64,000 nucleotides of DNA, from the NCBI RefSeq assembly GCF_001661345.1, contig NW_017962915.1, positions 499,657-563,656 on the forward strand, written 5' to 3'. A program made the position numbers and the translations under genes. The DNA is from Ascoidea rubescens DSM 1968. Taxonomy: Eukaryota > Ascomycota > Saccharomycetes > Ascoideales > Ascoideaceae. A model generated the notes under the pieces. It saw nothing but the letters and a program-made list of their open reading frames with translations. It had not been told where the DNA came from and ran no database searches. Positions 1-8,943 of this stretch are shown here, in pieces (position 1 is the stretch's first letter; each line of letters opens with the position of its first letter).

Positions 1-200
1 ATGATCAATCCAGTTCCCAATGCACCACCAATGGCGATCATGGTAATATGACGTGCTTTTAAATCTTTATGGAGCTTTTTATCTTCATCGAGATAGGCTA
101 GATGTGTTTCTCCACCATTTTCAGCAGTTATTTCTTTTTCGGAGTACCCTAAATTGTTTTTAATACTGCCATCAGAGGTAGACGCTTTTTGTTCACTCAT
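1..200 (-). CDS. Amino-acid permease, Dip5-like, N-terminal fragment
   Basis: Reading the minus strand from the ATG at 200 gives 66 codons that run off the left edge. The segment is a hydrophilic acidic cytosolic tail followed by LKARHITMIAIGGALGTGLI, the start of the first membrane helix. This LKxRHxxMIAIGGxxGTGL block is the N-terminal signature of the yeast amino-acid permease (APC/YAT) family. The LKARHI version is closest to what I recall of Dip5, the glutamate/aspartate permease. Such proteins import amino acids at the plasma membrane and have 12 helices, so about nine tenths of the gene lies outside the window. The substrate cannot be fixed from this piece. The upstream region holds GATAAG motifs, consistent with nitrogen control. 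Confidence 0.8.
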   Translation of the reverse strand, partial: MSEQKASTSDGSIKNNLGYSEKEITAENGGETHLAYLDEDKKLHKDLKARHITMIAIGGALGTGLI

Positions 201-543
201 TTTGAAGAAAAAATAAAGAGAAAGAGAAACCAGATAAAATTATTATCTTTGGAAACAAAAAAAACAAATTGATAGTAATTGTTGAGTTGAAGAAAATTTT
301 ACAAAAACATAATTTAAGGAAGACTGACAGTAATTTATAGTTGCAAATTGGCTGGAATATTGAAAAATATAACGTTTTTGATGTTGTTAACAATATTCAG
401 ATTAGATTAAGTTTTTTGAACGTCTTGAGTTTAAATATAAAGAAAAAAGCACTAAATTTTTTTGTTTGAATACATGCACTCAAGGATAAAAAATCAAAAG
501 AAAAGCACCGTACAATAATTTTTGCATTTAGTAAACATTTTAA

Positions 544-549
544 GATAAG
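544..549 (+). promoter_or_regulatory. GATAAG motif upstream of the permease
   Basis: GATAAG lies about 345 bases upstream of the permease start. In yeasts this is the core site for nitrogen-catabolite GATA factors (Gln3, Gat1), which drive many amino-acid permease genes. A hexamer occurs often by chance in AT-rich DNA, so the call rests on the gene context. Confidence 0.35.
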
Positions 550-948
550 AGGGTCCAAAAAGAGTATTGATAATTTAAACATTTTGTTGGTTACAAGCTG
601 AAATCTCTACGGAATCCAGTCCCGAACAAAAACATGGACAGATCAAAAAACAGCACAAACAACACAAGCAAGACAAAGCCAATAAGAAATGAGAAAATAA
701 AAGAAGATAAAGCAGAAGTCAATTGTAAACCCAATCTCCAACCAACGCTTACAGGTCGTGTGAGATGTGCAAATTGCAAATCTGGATAAAGGACAGTCAT
801 GAAAGTGTATAGTGAAGATGTTTTTCCGTTTGACAAGGCAAAGCACGCTGGTTCCAGCATCCACGCTTGGAAACAGTAGAATCTCAATATATCGTTGGAA
901 AAAGAGCCTCTCGAACCAGAACTATAATATGCACTGCTATCAAATACA

Positions 949-975
949 GCTGGAGCCTTATCTGAACGCTCCAGC
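949..975. promoter_or_regulatory. Inverted repeat enclosing a GATA motif
   Basis: GCTGGAGC (949-956) and GCTCCAGC (968-975) are perfect 8-base inverted arms around an 11-base spacer. The spacer contains CTTATC (957-962), which is GATAAG on the minus strand. It lies about 760 bases upstream of the permease start. It could be a composite site with a palindromic partner, or a small hairpin. Confidence 0.35.
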
Positions 976-1882
976 GCCAAGCAAACAAGAAAGGACAAAA
1001 GCAGCCGAGACACTCAAAAGCTGCGCTTCGGCATCTGTACACGGCAGTTTTTCCGAGAGTCGCATCAGATCGCATTATGCATGCTGGTGCATATGCGTGT
1101 ATTGGTACAGGCAGGTGCCGACACTACGGAAAAACCAAACACTACCAGCAGAGCGGGTCTGCCTTTTTTCAAACTAAAAAGCCTTTTACCTTTTCTTTTG
1201 AAACCAAAACGTTGCTAATCTCGACAATTTTCACTCGCCACAGCAAAGGTCTGGTTTTGTCTTTTGGTCTAGAATTACTGTCTTTTTGTAATGGTTGTAT
1301 TAGTTTTGAAACTCAAAGCCTTGTTGTGTTTTTCGTTATATTACAAATGATTTATAATGGTTGCATAATAATTTACTGAGTATTTTCTGCTAAAATACTG
1401 AAGTCTTTATCACAACAAAAACAAACCATCCCTTTTCTACCGAGCGAAACAAACCAGTCTAAAATAAGCCAATTATATGATATCATCCACCGTAACGATG
1501 TCATTTTAAGATGCTGCAGTTTTCTCAGCCTCTTGAGTGTTTGAGATAATTGCCTTAATATAATGGTTTTTTATATCAATACCATTGATTGTTCTTTTGC
1601 TCGAAATATGAATTGTAACTCTGTTGAGTTTTCTCAATCACTAACAGAATAGCACGTTGCAGAACTAAATCTCCAACAAGAAAGAAATCATTTGCAATTA
1701 CTTGGTGGAGTACAGTTAATACTTTAAAGTTGAAATATTTATCAATTTCTATATCGCTAAAAACACAGGAAAAAAAAAAGCTAACTAAAAGGCTGACTAA
1801 ATGCTAAAAATTGAATAAAATCAAAAACAAAATACAATAGTGATGTAAGAATCTAATAAGAATCTATTAATTCTATGATTAT

Positions 1883-4114
1883 CTACCAACCGAAATTCTC
1901 TTCATGATAGTTGACTTTTACACTAACTTCAGGTGTAATATTATTCTTAATCGAATATCTCACTGAATTATTAAATGGTTCTGGTCCACATGCAAGAATT
2001 GAAATTTCCTTGTTATCTTCAACAGATTCAAAAATATTTTTCTCGACAATTTCATTCAAATCTGGACGAGAATATTTTCTAGTGATTTTGTAATGAATTT
2101 CGTTAGTTGGAATATTGACCAATTCTTCGAATTTTATATCTTTACTTCCAGTGTATATAACATTAACAAAACAGTTTTTGGATACCAACCAGTCTAAATC
2201 TTTATGGAACCAGTTCAAGTTATTTAAATCATTGATTATCCAATAGAACTTGTCTGTATATGAATTATCGTAATAATCGTCATGATTATAAGTATTAATA
2301 TCATCATTTTTGCTTGAACTAACTGTTGAAGTATCTGTTGAATTGTTGTTGTTGTTGTTGTTGTTGTTGCTATGAAGAGATTTTTCATTGAATTTATCTT
2401 CTAATGAATTTGAATCTCTATTTTTCAAAACCTCAACAAATGACGGATAAACTGCAGTAACGCCCAAACCACCAACAATTCCAACGAATTTTTTATTCTC
2501 AATTGCCTTTTTTCTGATACCAGTTGAATTGCCATATGGTCCTTCAATAATGATTTTCAATTTCAATGGTTCGTTTGCTTTCAAGTCGTTGAGTAATTTC
2601 AAAATGGATTTGGTTATACCATTTTTAGCTTTAAAGTAGATGATCAAATTACCCTTGTCTTCAATTGGAGACGAAACTAGTGAAAATGGATGGGATTGAA
2701 AAGAATAGAACCAATATGAGTTTGAAAGAAAATAGATATAGCTGTATGAACCTTGGTAGTATTTGAAGAACTTGGGTTTTTTAATTGACATTTTAATAAC
2801 ATTATCATCAAATCTATACAAATCAACTGTTTGAATTCCACCAGATAAACAAATTTTAACGATTCGAACAAACCTATCAAAACACCAAATGGCCACCATC
2901 GACCAAATCCATCCCAACCATCCTAGCGTATTGATATGAAAATACATTACGACAATGAAAAAGACATTTAAAATTTTATGTAACAACAAAAAGATTTCAT
3001 AAATGTGATCTTTAAAGTATCTCAAACTTTGGAATAGTAAGATGGAACTAATAATCATTGCAGCAACACCATATTGGAAATAGGTGTCAGAAAACCAGGC
3101 TTGATAACCGCCATTTCTAACGCTATAAACGGTCCAAATAATTGCGTGAATAAATGCTAGAATCACCATGATGTAAGCAATGAATTTATGGTACAAATTA
3201 AAAGTTGAAAAGGATAGACCAGTTAGAGGAATGAAAGGATTGTTTCTAATACCAAAAAAGAAAATTAAAGGAAATAGAGAAATTGACATTAAATCAGTTC
3301 TGTAACTAATTAAAGTCATATTCATGTGCCATCTGTCATTAATGAAAGCATTTGGTAATTGCAAGTCATAACCAACACAACAGGAGATGATCACTTGGAT
3401 TGCGAAAACAAATAGAATACAAAAATTTACAATGGAGGGAATCTTTGCATTTCTCAATACTTTTGTAAAGAGAAAGGAATTTGAATTGTTTTTGTTGACA
3501 ATTAGAGGTAGTATAAGAAATTTTTTCAAATAGTTTGAGTTTAAAAACTTGATGTTTAAATATCTTTTGTTTAAATTGAATAAAGAAGATACAGCTAAAA
3601 CAGCAGCCCAGTAGAAGACTAAACCCCAGCCAAACCACTGGGATCTTTGAACAGAAAAGCTAAAGTCTTTGAAACTTTGATCGTAGAAATCAAATTCAGA
3701 CTGGTTGACGTTGACTGGATCAGTAACCAAATTGAAAGTGTCAATTGCTTCAATTGGGTCTCTAAGAAAAAGCGTAGCGTTTAGATAAAAGGACTTCATA
3801 TCGTCCAAGGAGTAATCATAGCCAGCTTTCTGTTTGCAACGAGTAGCAACATGGGTCAAAGCATGGTCAATGGCTGCAGTTGAATTTGATTCTGAGTAGA
3901 TGCAATTTGCGACAGAGCCTAACCAGTTGACATTAGCACAACGACACTTGTAGGCACTCATGCCATTGCCATGAGAGCCACAACCCCAATCATAGGTCTT
4001 GAGATAGTAGATACAGGCCGAAGCCAAAGTTGAGTCGACAACAACCAAAGAGTGAGAAATTGCTAGGAGACTGAGCAAAAAAGCAGCAAAAAGTAAACGA
4101 AATGGCAGTCTCAT
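1883..4114 (-). CDS. Ferric/cupric reductase transmembrane component (FRE family)
   Basis: A plasma-membrane flavocytochrome that moves electrons from NADPH through FAD and two hemes to extracellular ferric iron or copper before uptake. The 743-residue frame has a signal peptide (about 1-22) and a Cys-rich extracellular domain (Cys34, 45, 57, 59, 71, 93) with N-glycosylation sequons. A membrane core follows with two bis-heme His pairs, His309/His323 and His379/His393, each pair separated by 13 residues as in the family. The FAD motif HPFS is at 475-478, a GPYG motif at 525-528, an Asn-rich loop near 590, a late CGP NADP-binding motif and the usual C-terminal Trp. Length matches Fre1-like proteins (about 690-750). 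The member cannot be told. It is divergent to NUP159 and shares that promoter. CACACCCG (4433-4440) and GAGCAAA (4371-4377) resemble Aft1 and Mac1 sites, but weakly. Confidence 0.92.
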   Translation of the reverse strand: MRLPFRLLFAAFLLSLLAISHSLVVVDSTLASACIYYLKTYDWGCGSHGNGMSAYKCRCANVNWLGSVANCIYSESNSTAAIDHALTHVATRCKQKAGYDYSLDDMKSFYLNATLFLRDPIEAIDTFNLVTDPVNVNQSEFDFYDQSFKDFSFSVQRSQWFGWGLVFYWAAVLAVSSLFNLNKRYLNIKFLNSNYLKKFLILPLIVNKNNSNSFLFTKVLRNAKIPSIVNFCILFVFAIQVIISCCVGYDLQLPNAFINDRWHMNMTLISYRTDLMSISLFPLIFFFGIRNNPFIPLTGLSFSTFNLYHKFIAYIMVILAFIHAIIWTVYSVRNGGYQAWFSDTYFQYGVAAMIISSILLFQSLRYFKDHIYEIFLLLHKILNVFFIVVMYFHINTLGWLGWIWSMVAIWCFDRFVRIVKICLSGGIQTVDLYRFDDNVIKMSIKKPKFFKYYQGSYSYIYFLSNSYWFYSFQSHPFSLVSSPIEDKGNLIIYFKAKNGITKSILKLLNDLKANEPLKLKIIIEGPYGNSTGIRKKAIENKKFVGIVGGLGVTAVYPSFVEVLKNRDSNSLEDKFNEKSLHSNNNNNNNNNSTDTSTVSSSKNDDINTYNHDDYYDNSYTDKFYWIINDLNNLNWFHKDLDWLVSKNCFVNVIYTGSKDIKFEELVNIPTNEIHYKITRKYSRPDLNEIVEKNIFESVEDNKEISILACGPEPFNNSVRYSIKNNITPEVSVKVNYHEENFGW

Positions 4115-4455
4115 TGTGTTGTGTTGTGTTGTGTTATTCCAGGATACCTCTGGAAGAGAAGAAAGCTCAAAAGGAGCAGGAAATCAGGGCCATTTATATA
4201 ATTCTGGCTAGATGTTTCAGGGCCAATACCAAAATCAAATCAGTAAAAAAGAACATACCTATTACAAATACGAGTGGATTTGCCTTGTTGTGGTTGTCAA
4301 ATGGAAAGAGAGGAACATCTTCCAAGGAAACCAATTTCCCTGGTGCAGATTCAGCCAGGAAAAAGAGATCGAGCAAATATCGACTAAAGAAACACATCTG
4401 GAAAAAAAGAAAAACAGGGAACCCTCACGCGCCACACCCGCAGCACCGGGATTGC

Positions 4456-4521
4456 TGAGTCAGTACTGAGTCAGCACGCTAAGTAAGCACTGAGTAAGCA
4501 CGCTGACTCAGCCCTTACTCA
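4456..4521. promoter_or_regulatory. Cluster of AP-1-type (Gcn4/Yap1-like) binding sites
   Basis: Within 66 bases there are three exact TGAGTCA/TGACTCA heptamers (4456-4462, 4467-4473, 4504-4510) and two TGAGTAA/TTACTCA variants (4491-4497, 4515-4521). TGACTCA is the Gcn4/AP-1 consensus and TTAC half-sites suit Yap-family bZIP proteins. They are partly set in a repeated GCACGCT context, which suggests local duplication. Five sites in so short a span is far beyond chance. The factor and the target gene are inferred. Confidence 0.7.
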
Positions 4522-4526
4522 GATCA

Positions 4527-4532
4527 CACGTG
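4527..4532. promoter_or_regulatory. CACGTG E-box
   Basis: A palindromic CACGTG lies just downstream of the bZIP array and about 130 bases before NUP159. It is the core recognised by bHLH factors such as Cbf1 and Pho4. Confidence 0.45.
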
Positions 4533-4662
4533 CATACTCGTGCTCGCAACCGTCTTCCAGAGCACAAATCTTCAAGGGTAGAAATAAAATTTCAGCCAAA
4601 GATTGTTTTGATCAAGAAACAATTGCACACATCTCTATCCCTCGCCAATTTCTTCTCCAACA

Positions 4663-7600
4663 ATGGATGCCTTAGACCAAATTGTTTCTGACAAGTTTGG
4701 CTACAAACGACTGGAAAGATCCTTTAAGCTTGTTGATCCTTTGGCAGATTCCGGCTCCAGCTCCAGCCCTCACTACTTCAACTTGCTAGCTTGGGGCAAT
4801 CTCACCAAGGTGTTTGCAGTTGCTGGTCTTTCCAAACTAGTCATAGCTTCCATTGAGGATCTATTCTCCAATTCAGCAAAGTTGGCTGTCTCGCCAGAAA
4901 ATGTGTCAAATTCAGGTTCTGACAGCGATTTTAGTGATTCTGGTGACGAAGAAAACGATTTCTACTACTACAACGGCAGCAATGTTTTCAATGCTTCAAA
5001 TATAAACCATTTGCTTTTTTCTTTAGACGAAAAATTCTTATACTATACAGTTCATAGTAAAATTTACTTGGTTAATACAATTCAAACTATCCAATCGTCT
5101 TCTTTCAATCCAACTTTGTTATTGGAGATTCAAAATGACCTGAGCACTGAAAACCCTTTAAGCATAACTGATTTCAAAATCAATCCCTTTAATTCAAACT
5201 ACCTAACGTTTTTAACAAGCAATCATTCTTTATATTTCTTTGATTTGTCAACTAAAAAGCAATCTTTAATTCACTCTGATGTCTCATCCTTCACTTATAA
5301 TTCTGTTTATGACAACGACAATTACAAATTCCAGCAATTATATATTGGTCTAAAAAATGGTAGTGTAGCACTTTCTGATGTCTCAGATCCTTCAAACTTT
5401 CTGATATTGAAAACTTTTTCAAATTCTGCAGCCCCAAACCACTTCTTTCCAATATCTTTAATCCCAATCAACAATGCAACCCTACTAGCTGTTTACGATA
5501 TCAGCTCAAATCCAAACGATGACAACGACTCTGATTTACGGTACGAACACTATCTAATAAATACTCAAAACAATCAATTTTCTTCTTCTTATGATCTCTG
5601 CTATTATTCCGAAATTCCTAGATACGGTTATTACTACAATTGCAATTTATTCAATTACTCAAAATCTTCAAATCTTGATAATCTAATATTCTTCTCTTCT
5701 TCTGTATCATCCGACATTGCCTTACTCTCCTCAAAGAAAAACACCTATCATGTTGACTTTATACGTCCTGAAAATGATTACGAATTGGCAACTGTCCCAT
5801 TTGATGATGAAAATGACACTGATTTATCCACAACTGGCTTTGCAATTAATTTAACCTCAACCGAACCTTCCTACAATATTTCTAAATCAATAGAAGGCGA
5901 ATCAGGCCCTTTACCCTCGTTAGTATTACTATTAAACAATGGTGCTTTGATTTTTTATGATTTTTTTAATATAGATGCTATAAAATCTAATGATTATGAT
6001 TTGAAAAATCCTTTATCTGTTTTACAGAATCATCTACAATTCATTTCTTCTAAATCATCTAAAAAAGTTGATCAAAATATTTCACTTGAGGATTCATTTT
6101 CTACTTTTAAATTGAATCAAGAATTAAATAATGCTAATAATAATAACACTAGTAATAATAACACTAATAATAATAATAATAATAATATTAATATTAATAA
6201 TAAAGATAATCTTGTAAACGGTAATATACAAAATAACACAATCCCAAACAACAATTCAACTAACAATTCAAATAGCAACCCATTTGCTAAATATACTCTC
6301 CCTAATAACAATCATAATAACCAAAATTCTACCCTGTTATTTCAATCAGATTCAAATCCTTTTAGTACCGGAACTAAATCGTTGGTTTTCTCTCACAATA
6401 ATGGCTTTGGAAATTTAAATAACAATACAAAAAATGCATTTGGTTCATCATCCGCATTTGGTTCTCCTTTTAGCACTCTTTCAAATGAAAACAAAACTTG
6501 GTCTTCAATTCCTAATAAAGACTTGTCCACTGCTGGTCCAACCTCATTTAATTTAAAATCACAAGGCCCCACATCTTTTGGATCAAATAATAATACTCCC
6601 TCTTTTGGTAATTCAGCTTTTGGCAATTCAACTTTCGGTAATTCGACTTTTGGAAAGTCAGCTTTTGGATCTTTTGGAAATAAACCTGTCATATCATCTA
6701 AAATTCCACTTCCAATTCATCCTGCCTCACCTGAAAAAATTAAAATAAACGGTTTTGCTTCATATGCTCAATCTTCCAAAGGGTTTTTATCTAAAGATAA
6801 GAATTCCACTCTCAATGGCAATACAAATGGTTCCTCTAACAACACCATCTTTCCTTCATCCCGTGTAAATTCTACAATGGATGATATAGTAACAAATGTT
6901 TTTAACAATAAAAAATTACCCATATCTTCTAATAATGGGTTTAATTACTCTTCTAACAATCAAAATACAAGAAAAGTCGAAAATAAAAATGAAGAAACCG
7001 ATTCAAGTGATTTCTCAGTTTCAAATTCTGAAGAAGAACTTGAAGAATTAAATAAAACTTATATTGAAATTACAAAGAATCATTCACCAAGTTATCCACT
7101 TTTGAATGGCACTATTTTGAATCAGAACCCAGAAAATGATGATGAAAACAAATTAAATAATAATAAAATTGGGATTAGCAATGAGGTTTTTGTGAATAAA
7201 TTAAAAATTGATTCAGATGATACTCAGCAAAAGAATGGAATATCTGAAAATGAATTGGAGCCCAATTCAGAACCTTTAAATGGCAAAACAGAAATAAATT
7301 CTTTAAATAAAAAAGAAAAAGAAAACGATAGCTTGAAAGATGAAAATAAATTAAGCGTGAATCTTAAACCTGATGATGATCAAAAGGTAATTATTCCAAC
7401 GCAAAATAATATTTCACCAGAACCAAAAAATATTCTTTTCAATGGTGATATAAAAAGCACTGATACAAAACCTTTGGGGTTTTTGCAAACCAACAGTTTT
7501 AATGCTCCAAATCGTATTCAAAGTTTTGAGTCTAGTGATGATGAATATGAGGCAAGTAATAGTGATAGTGATCAAAATGAAACTAGTGAAAATGAACAAT

Positions 7601-8775
7601 CTGAATTAGATTATGATACTGTAACCAAAAGTAGTGATCAAGAATTTAGAATAAAAAAGGAGGAAGATCAAGTTATTCCAAAATTTGAAAATTCGGTAAA
7701 ACCATTAGATAAACAAGTTATTAAAAAAGAAAGTGATTTACAAGACTTAGTTGCAAGTGAGAACAATTCGTTAAAACTTAATACAGGTCGTCAACTTAAA
7801 AGTGTTTCAACAAAAGATAATTTTACGCAAACTGTAGAACCCAATTTGATTGATTCCAGTGTTCAAACTTTTAAAAATGAAAAAGATTTTTCAGTTCAAG
7901 CCTTTGAAAATCAGGAAAATTATTATGGTCCCTTTTTTGTTGCAAAAGATATTTTACCACATATTGAAATATCAAATGTCAAATATCCAAGATCCTTTAC
8001 GGATAATATTTATATGAGGAAATTGGAAGAAATATTTTATGATTTGTCTGCTGAATTTAAAGTTTTAGAACAGAATTGCAAAAACATAGGAATATTTATT
8101 GAAAATAATAAATTTGCTGAAGCTGCTCATGGTGTTGATTTGTTTAAATATGAAGATCAATGGAGATTGAAAGAAGTTACTACTGTTAACAGAATGATTG
8201 ATGAAAAAATTCAAACCACTCAGCCTATTTTAGGAAAGTACAAAAAACAGTTAAATCGGATTGAAGATTTTAAGAAAGATATAGTAAAAATTGATAAAAG
8301 AATGAAAGTTTTGGAAGGTTTCAAGTGTGAAGGCGAAAATTTTAAGGATTATGGATTAAGTTTAAATGAAAGAATTATTCAAAAAAAAATTAGGGATAAA
8401 TTTTTTACAAATGAAAGATTAATCAAGGATATTGAAACTCAATTAATTGACTTGAAATTACAAAATGGAACTGGAATCATCAAAAATGATACTGGTAGAA
8501 CGTTTGATCTAAAGAAAATTGTAAAACTAATTCTCCAAATTTCAAGGGACATCAAAATCAAAATTGGAGAAGTTGAAGAATTAAAAGCCCAGGTGGATTC
8601 TATAAAGTCGGAAAATAAAAAAAAAAGAATCAACCAAATAAATAATAGAAATAATGATAGTGAAATCAATGAAATAAAATTGCGAAATGATTTTAAAGAC
8701 AATCTTTTTAAAATGTTCCAAAATAGAGATCCAGTAAAAGTTACATCTCATGCGATTATAAGAAGGAGAAAATGA
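4663..8775 (+). CDS. NUP159: FG-nucleoporin Nup159 (Nup214 homologue)
   Basis: A cytoplasmic-face nuclear-pore subunit that docks the helicase Dbp5 and remodels exported mRNPs. The 1370 residues show the family order: an N-terminal beta-propeller (about 1-440, opening with a KFGYKRL motif like the yeast protein), an Asn-rich linker (about 485-515), and FG repeats (about 580-675, with SFGNSAFGNSTFG). A long acidic linker follows, then dynein-light-chain QT motifs at Gln1056-Thr1057 and Gln1068-Thr1069, with a degenerate QA at 1079. A C-terminal coiled coil (about 1120-1345) would anchor it to Nup82/Nsp1. There are fewer FG dipeptides than I recall in S. cerevisiae Nup159 (about 1460 residues). 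Introns are not needed. The ATG at 4663 is the first in frame and begins directly before the propeller. Confidence 0.92.
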   Translation: MDALDQIVSDKFGYKRLERSFKLVDPLADSGSSSSPHYFNLLAWGNLTKVFAVAGLSKLVIASIEDLFSNSAKLAVSPENVSNSGSDSDFSDSGDEENDFYYYNGSNVFNASNINHLLFSLDEKFLYYTVHSKIYLVNTIQTIQSSSFNPTLLLEIQNDLSTENPLSITDFKINPFNSNYLTFLTSNHSLYFFDLSTKKQSLIHSDVSSFTYNSVYDNDNYKFQQLYIGLKNGSVALSDVSDPSNFLILKTFSNSAAPNHFFPISLIPINNATLLAVYDISSNPNDDNDSDLRYEHYLINTQNNQFSSSYDLCYYSEIPRYGYYYNCNLFNYSKSSNLDNLIFFSSSVSSDIALLSSKKNTYHVDFIRPENDYELATVPFDDENDTDLSTTGFAINLTSTEPSYNISKSIEGESGPLPSLVLLLNNGALIFYDFFNIDAIKSNDYDLKNPLSVLQNHLQFISSKSSKKVDQNISLEDSFSTFKLNQELNNANNNNTSNNNTNNNNNNNININNKDNLVNGNIQNNTIPNNNSTNNSNSNPFAKYTLPNNNHNNQNSTLLFQSDSNPFSTGTKSLVFSHNNGFGNLNNNTKNAFGSSSAFGSPFSTLSNENKTWSSIPNKDLSTAGPTSFNLKSQGPTSFGSNNNTPSFGNSAFGNSTFGNSTFGKSAFGSFGNKPVISSKIPLPIHPASPEKIKINGFASYAQSSKGFLSKDKNSTLNGNTNGSSNNTIFPSSRVNSTMDDIVTNVFNNKKLPISSNNGFNYSSNNQNTRKVENKNEETDSSDFSVSNSEEELEELNKTYIEITKNHSPSYPLLNGTILNQNPENDDENKLNNNKIGISNEVFVNKLKIDSDDTQQKNGISENELEPNSEPLNGKTEINSLNKKEKENDSLKDENKLSVNLKPDDDQKVIIPTQNNISPEPKNILFNGDIKSTDTKPLGFLQTNSFNAPNRIQSFESSDDEYEASNSDSDQNETSENEQSELDYDTVTKSSDQEFRIKKEEDQVIPKFENSVKPLDKQVIKKESDLQDLVASENNSLKLNTGRQLKSVSTKDNFTQTVEPNLIDSSVQTFKNEKDFSVQAFENQENYYGPFFVAKDILPHIEISNVKYPRSFTDNIYMRKLEEIFYDLSAEFKVLEQNCKNIGIFIENNKFAEAAHGVDLFKYEDQWRLKEVTTVNRMIDEKIQTTQPILGKYKKQLNRIEDFKKDIVKIDKRMKVLEGFKCEGENFKDYGLSLNERIIQKKIRDKFFTNERLIKDIETQLIDLKLQNGTGIIKNDTGRTFDLKKIVKLILQISRDIKIKIGEVEELKAQVDSIKSENKKKRINQINNRNNDSEINEIKLRNDFKDNLFKMFQNRDPVKVTSHAIIRRRK

Positions 8776-8943
8776 ATAGATGTAATTTATAGCTGATTTT
8801 TATTTTGTTTGCTTTGTTTAATTAGTTGACTCCTAAGTTGGTATGCTTTTAAAAAATAAAACATTTTTTTTTTGTTTATTTTATATGGTTTTATATTATA
8901 TATGTTTATTTTTCATTGATTTTTTTATAAAAAAGAGAGCCCT

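Larger units (their letters stand above)
201..1882. other. Long intergenic region between permease and ferric reductase
   Basis: This 1.7 kb gap separates the permease start from the ferric reductase stop. Open frames here are short, overlap each other on both strands and show no family motif. The stretch 780-1160 is visibly richer in G and C than its flanks. It contains a perfect inverted repeat (949-975) that encloses a GATA motif. I see no tRNA or other recognisable RNA gene. Most of it is probably the permease promoter plus the reductase 3' flank. Confidence 0.6.
4115..4662. promoter_or_regulatory. Divergent promoter between the ferric reductase and NUP159
   Basis: This 548-base gap drives the reductase leftward and NUP159 rightward. 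It is GC-richer around 4420-4560. It contains a dense group of bZIP-type sites (4456-4521) next to a CACGTG E-box (4527-4532), 130-210 bases before the NUP159 start. Small open frames here overlap on both strands and look like chance. Confidence 0.6.

Noticed and set aside
201-1379. Several open frames of 60-140 codons on both strands
   Set aside because: They overlap each other, lack ATG context or motifs, and look like chance frames in a long promoter region.
4371-4440. Aft1-like CACACCCG and Mac1-like GAGCAAA upstream of the ferric reductase
   Set aside because: They are single short matches, one imperfect in context, and many yeasts outside Saccharomyces use other iron regulators; noted only as hints.
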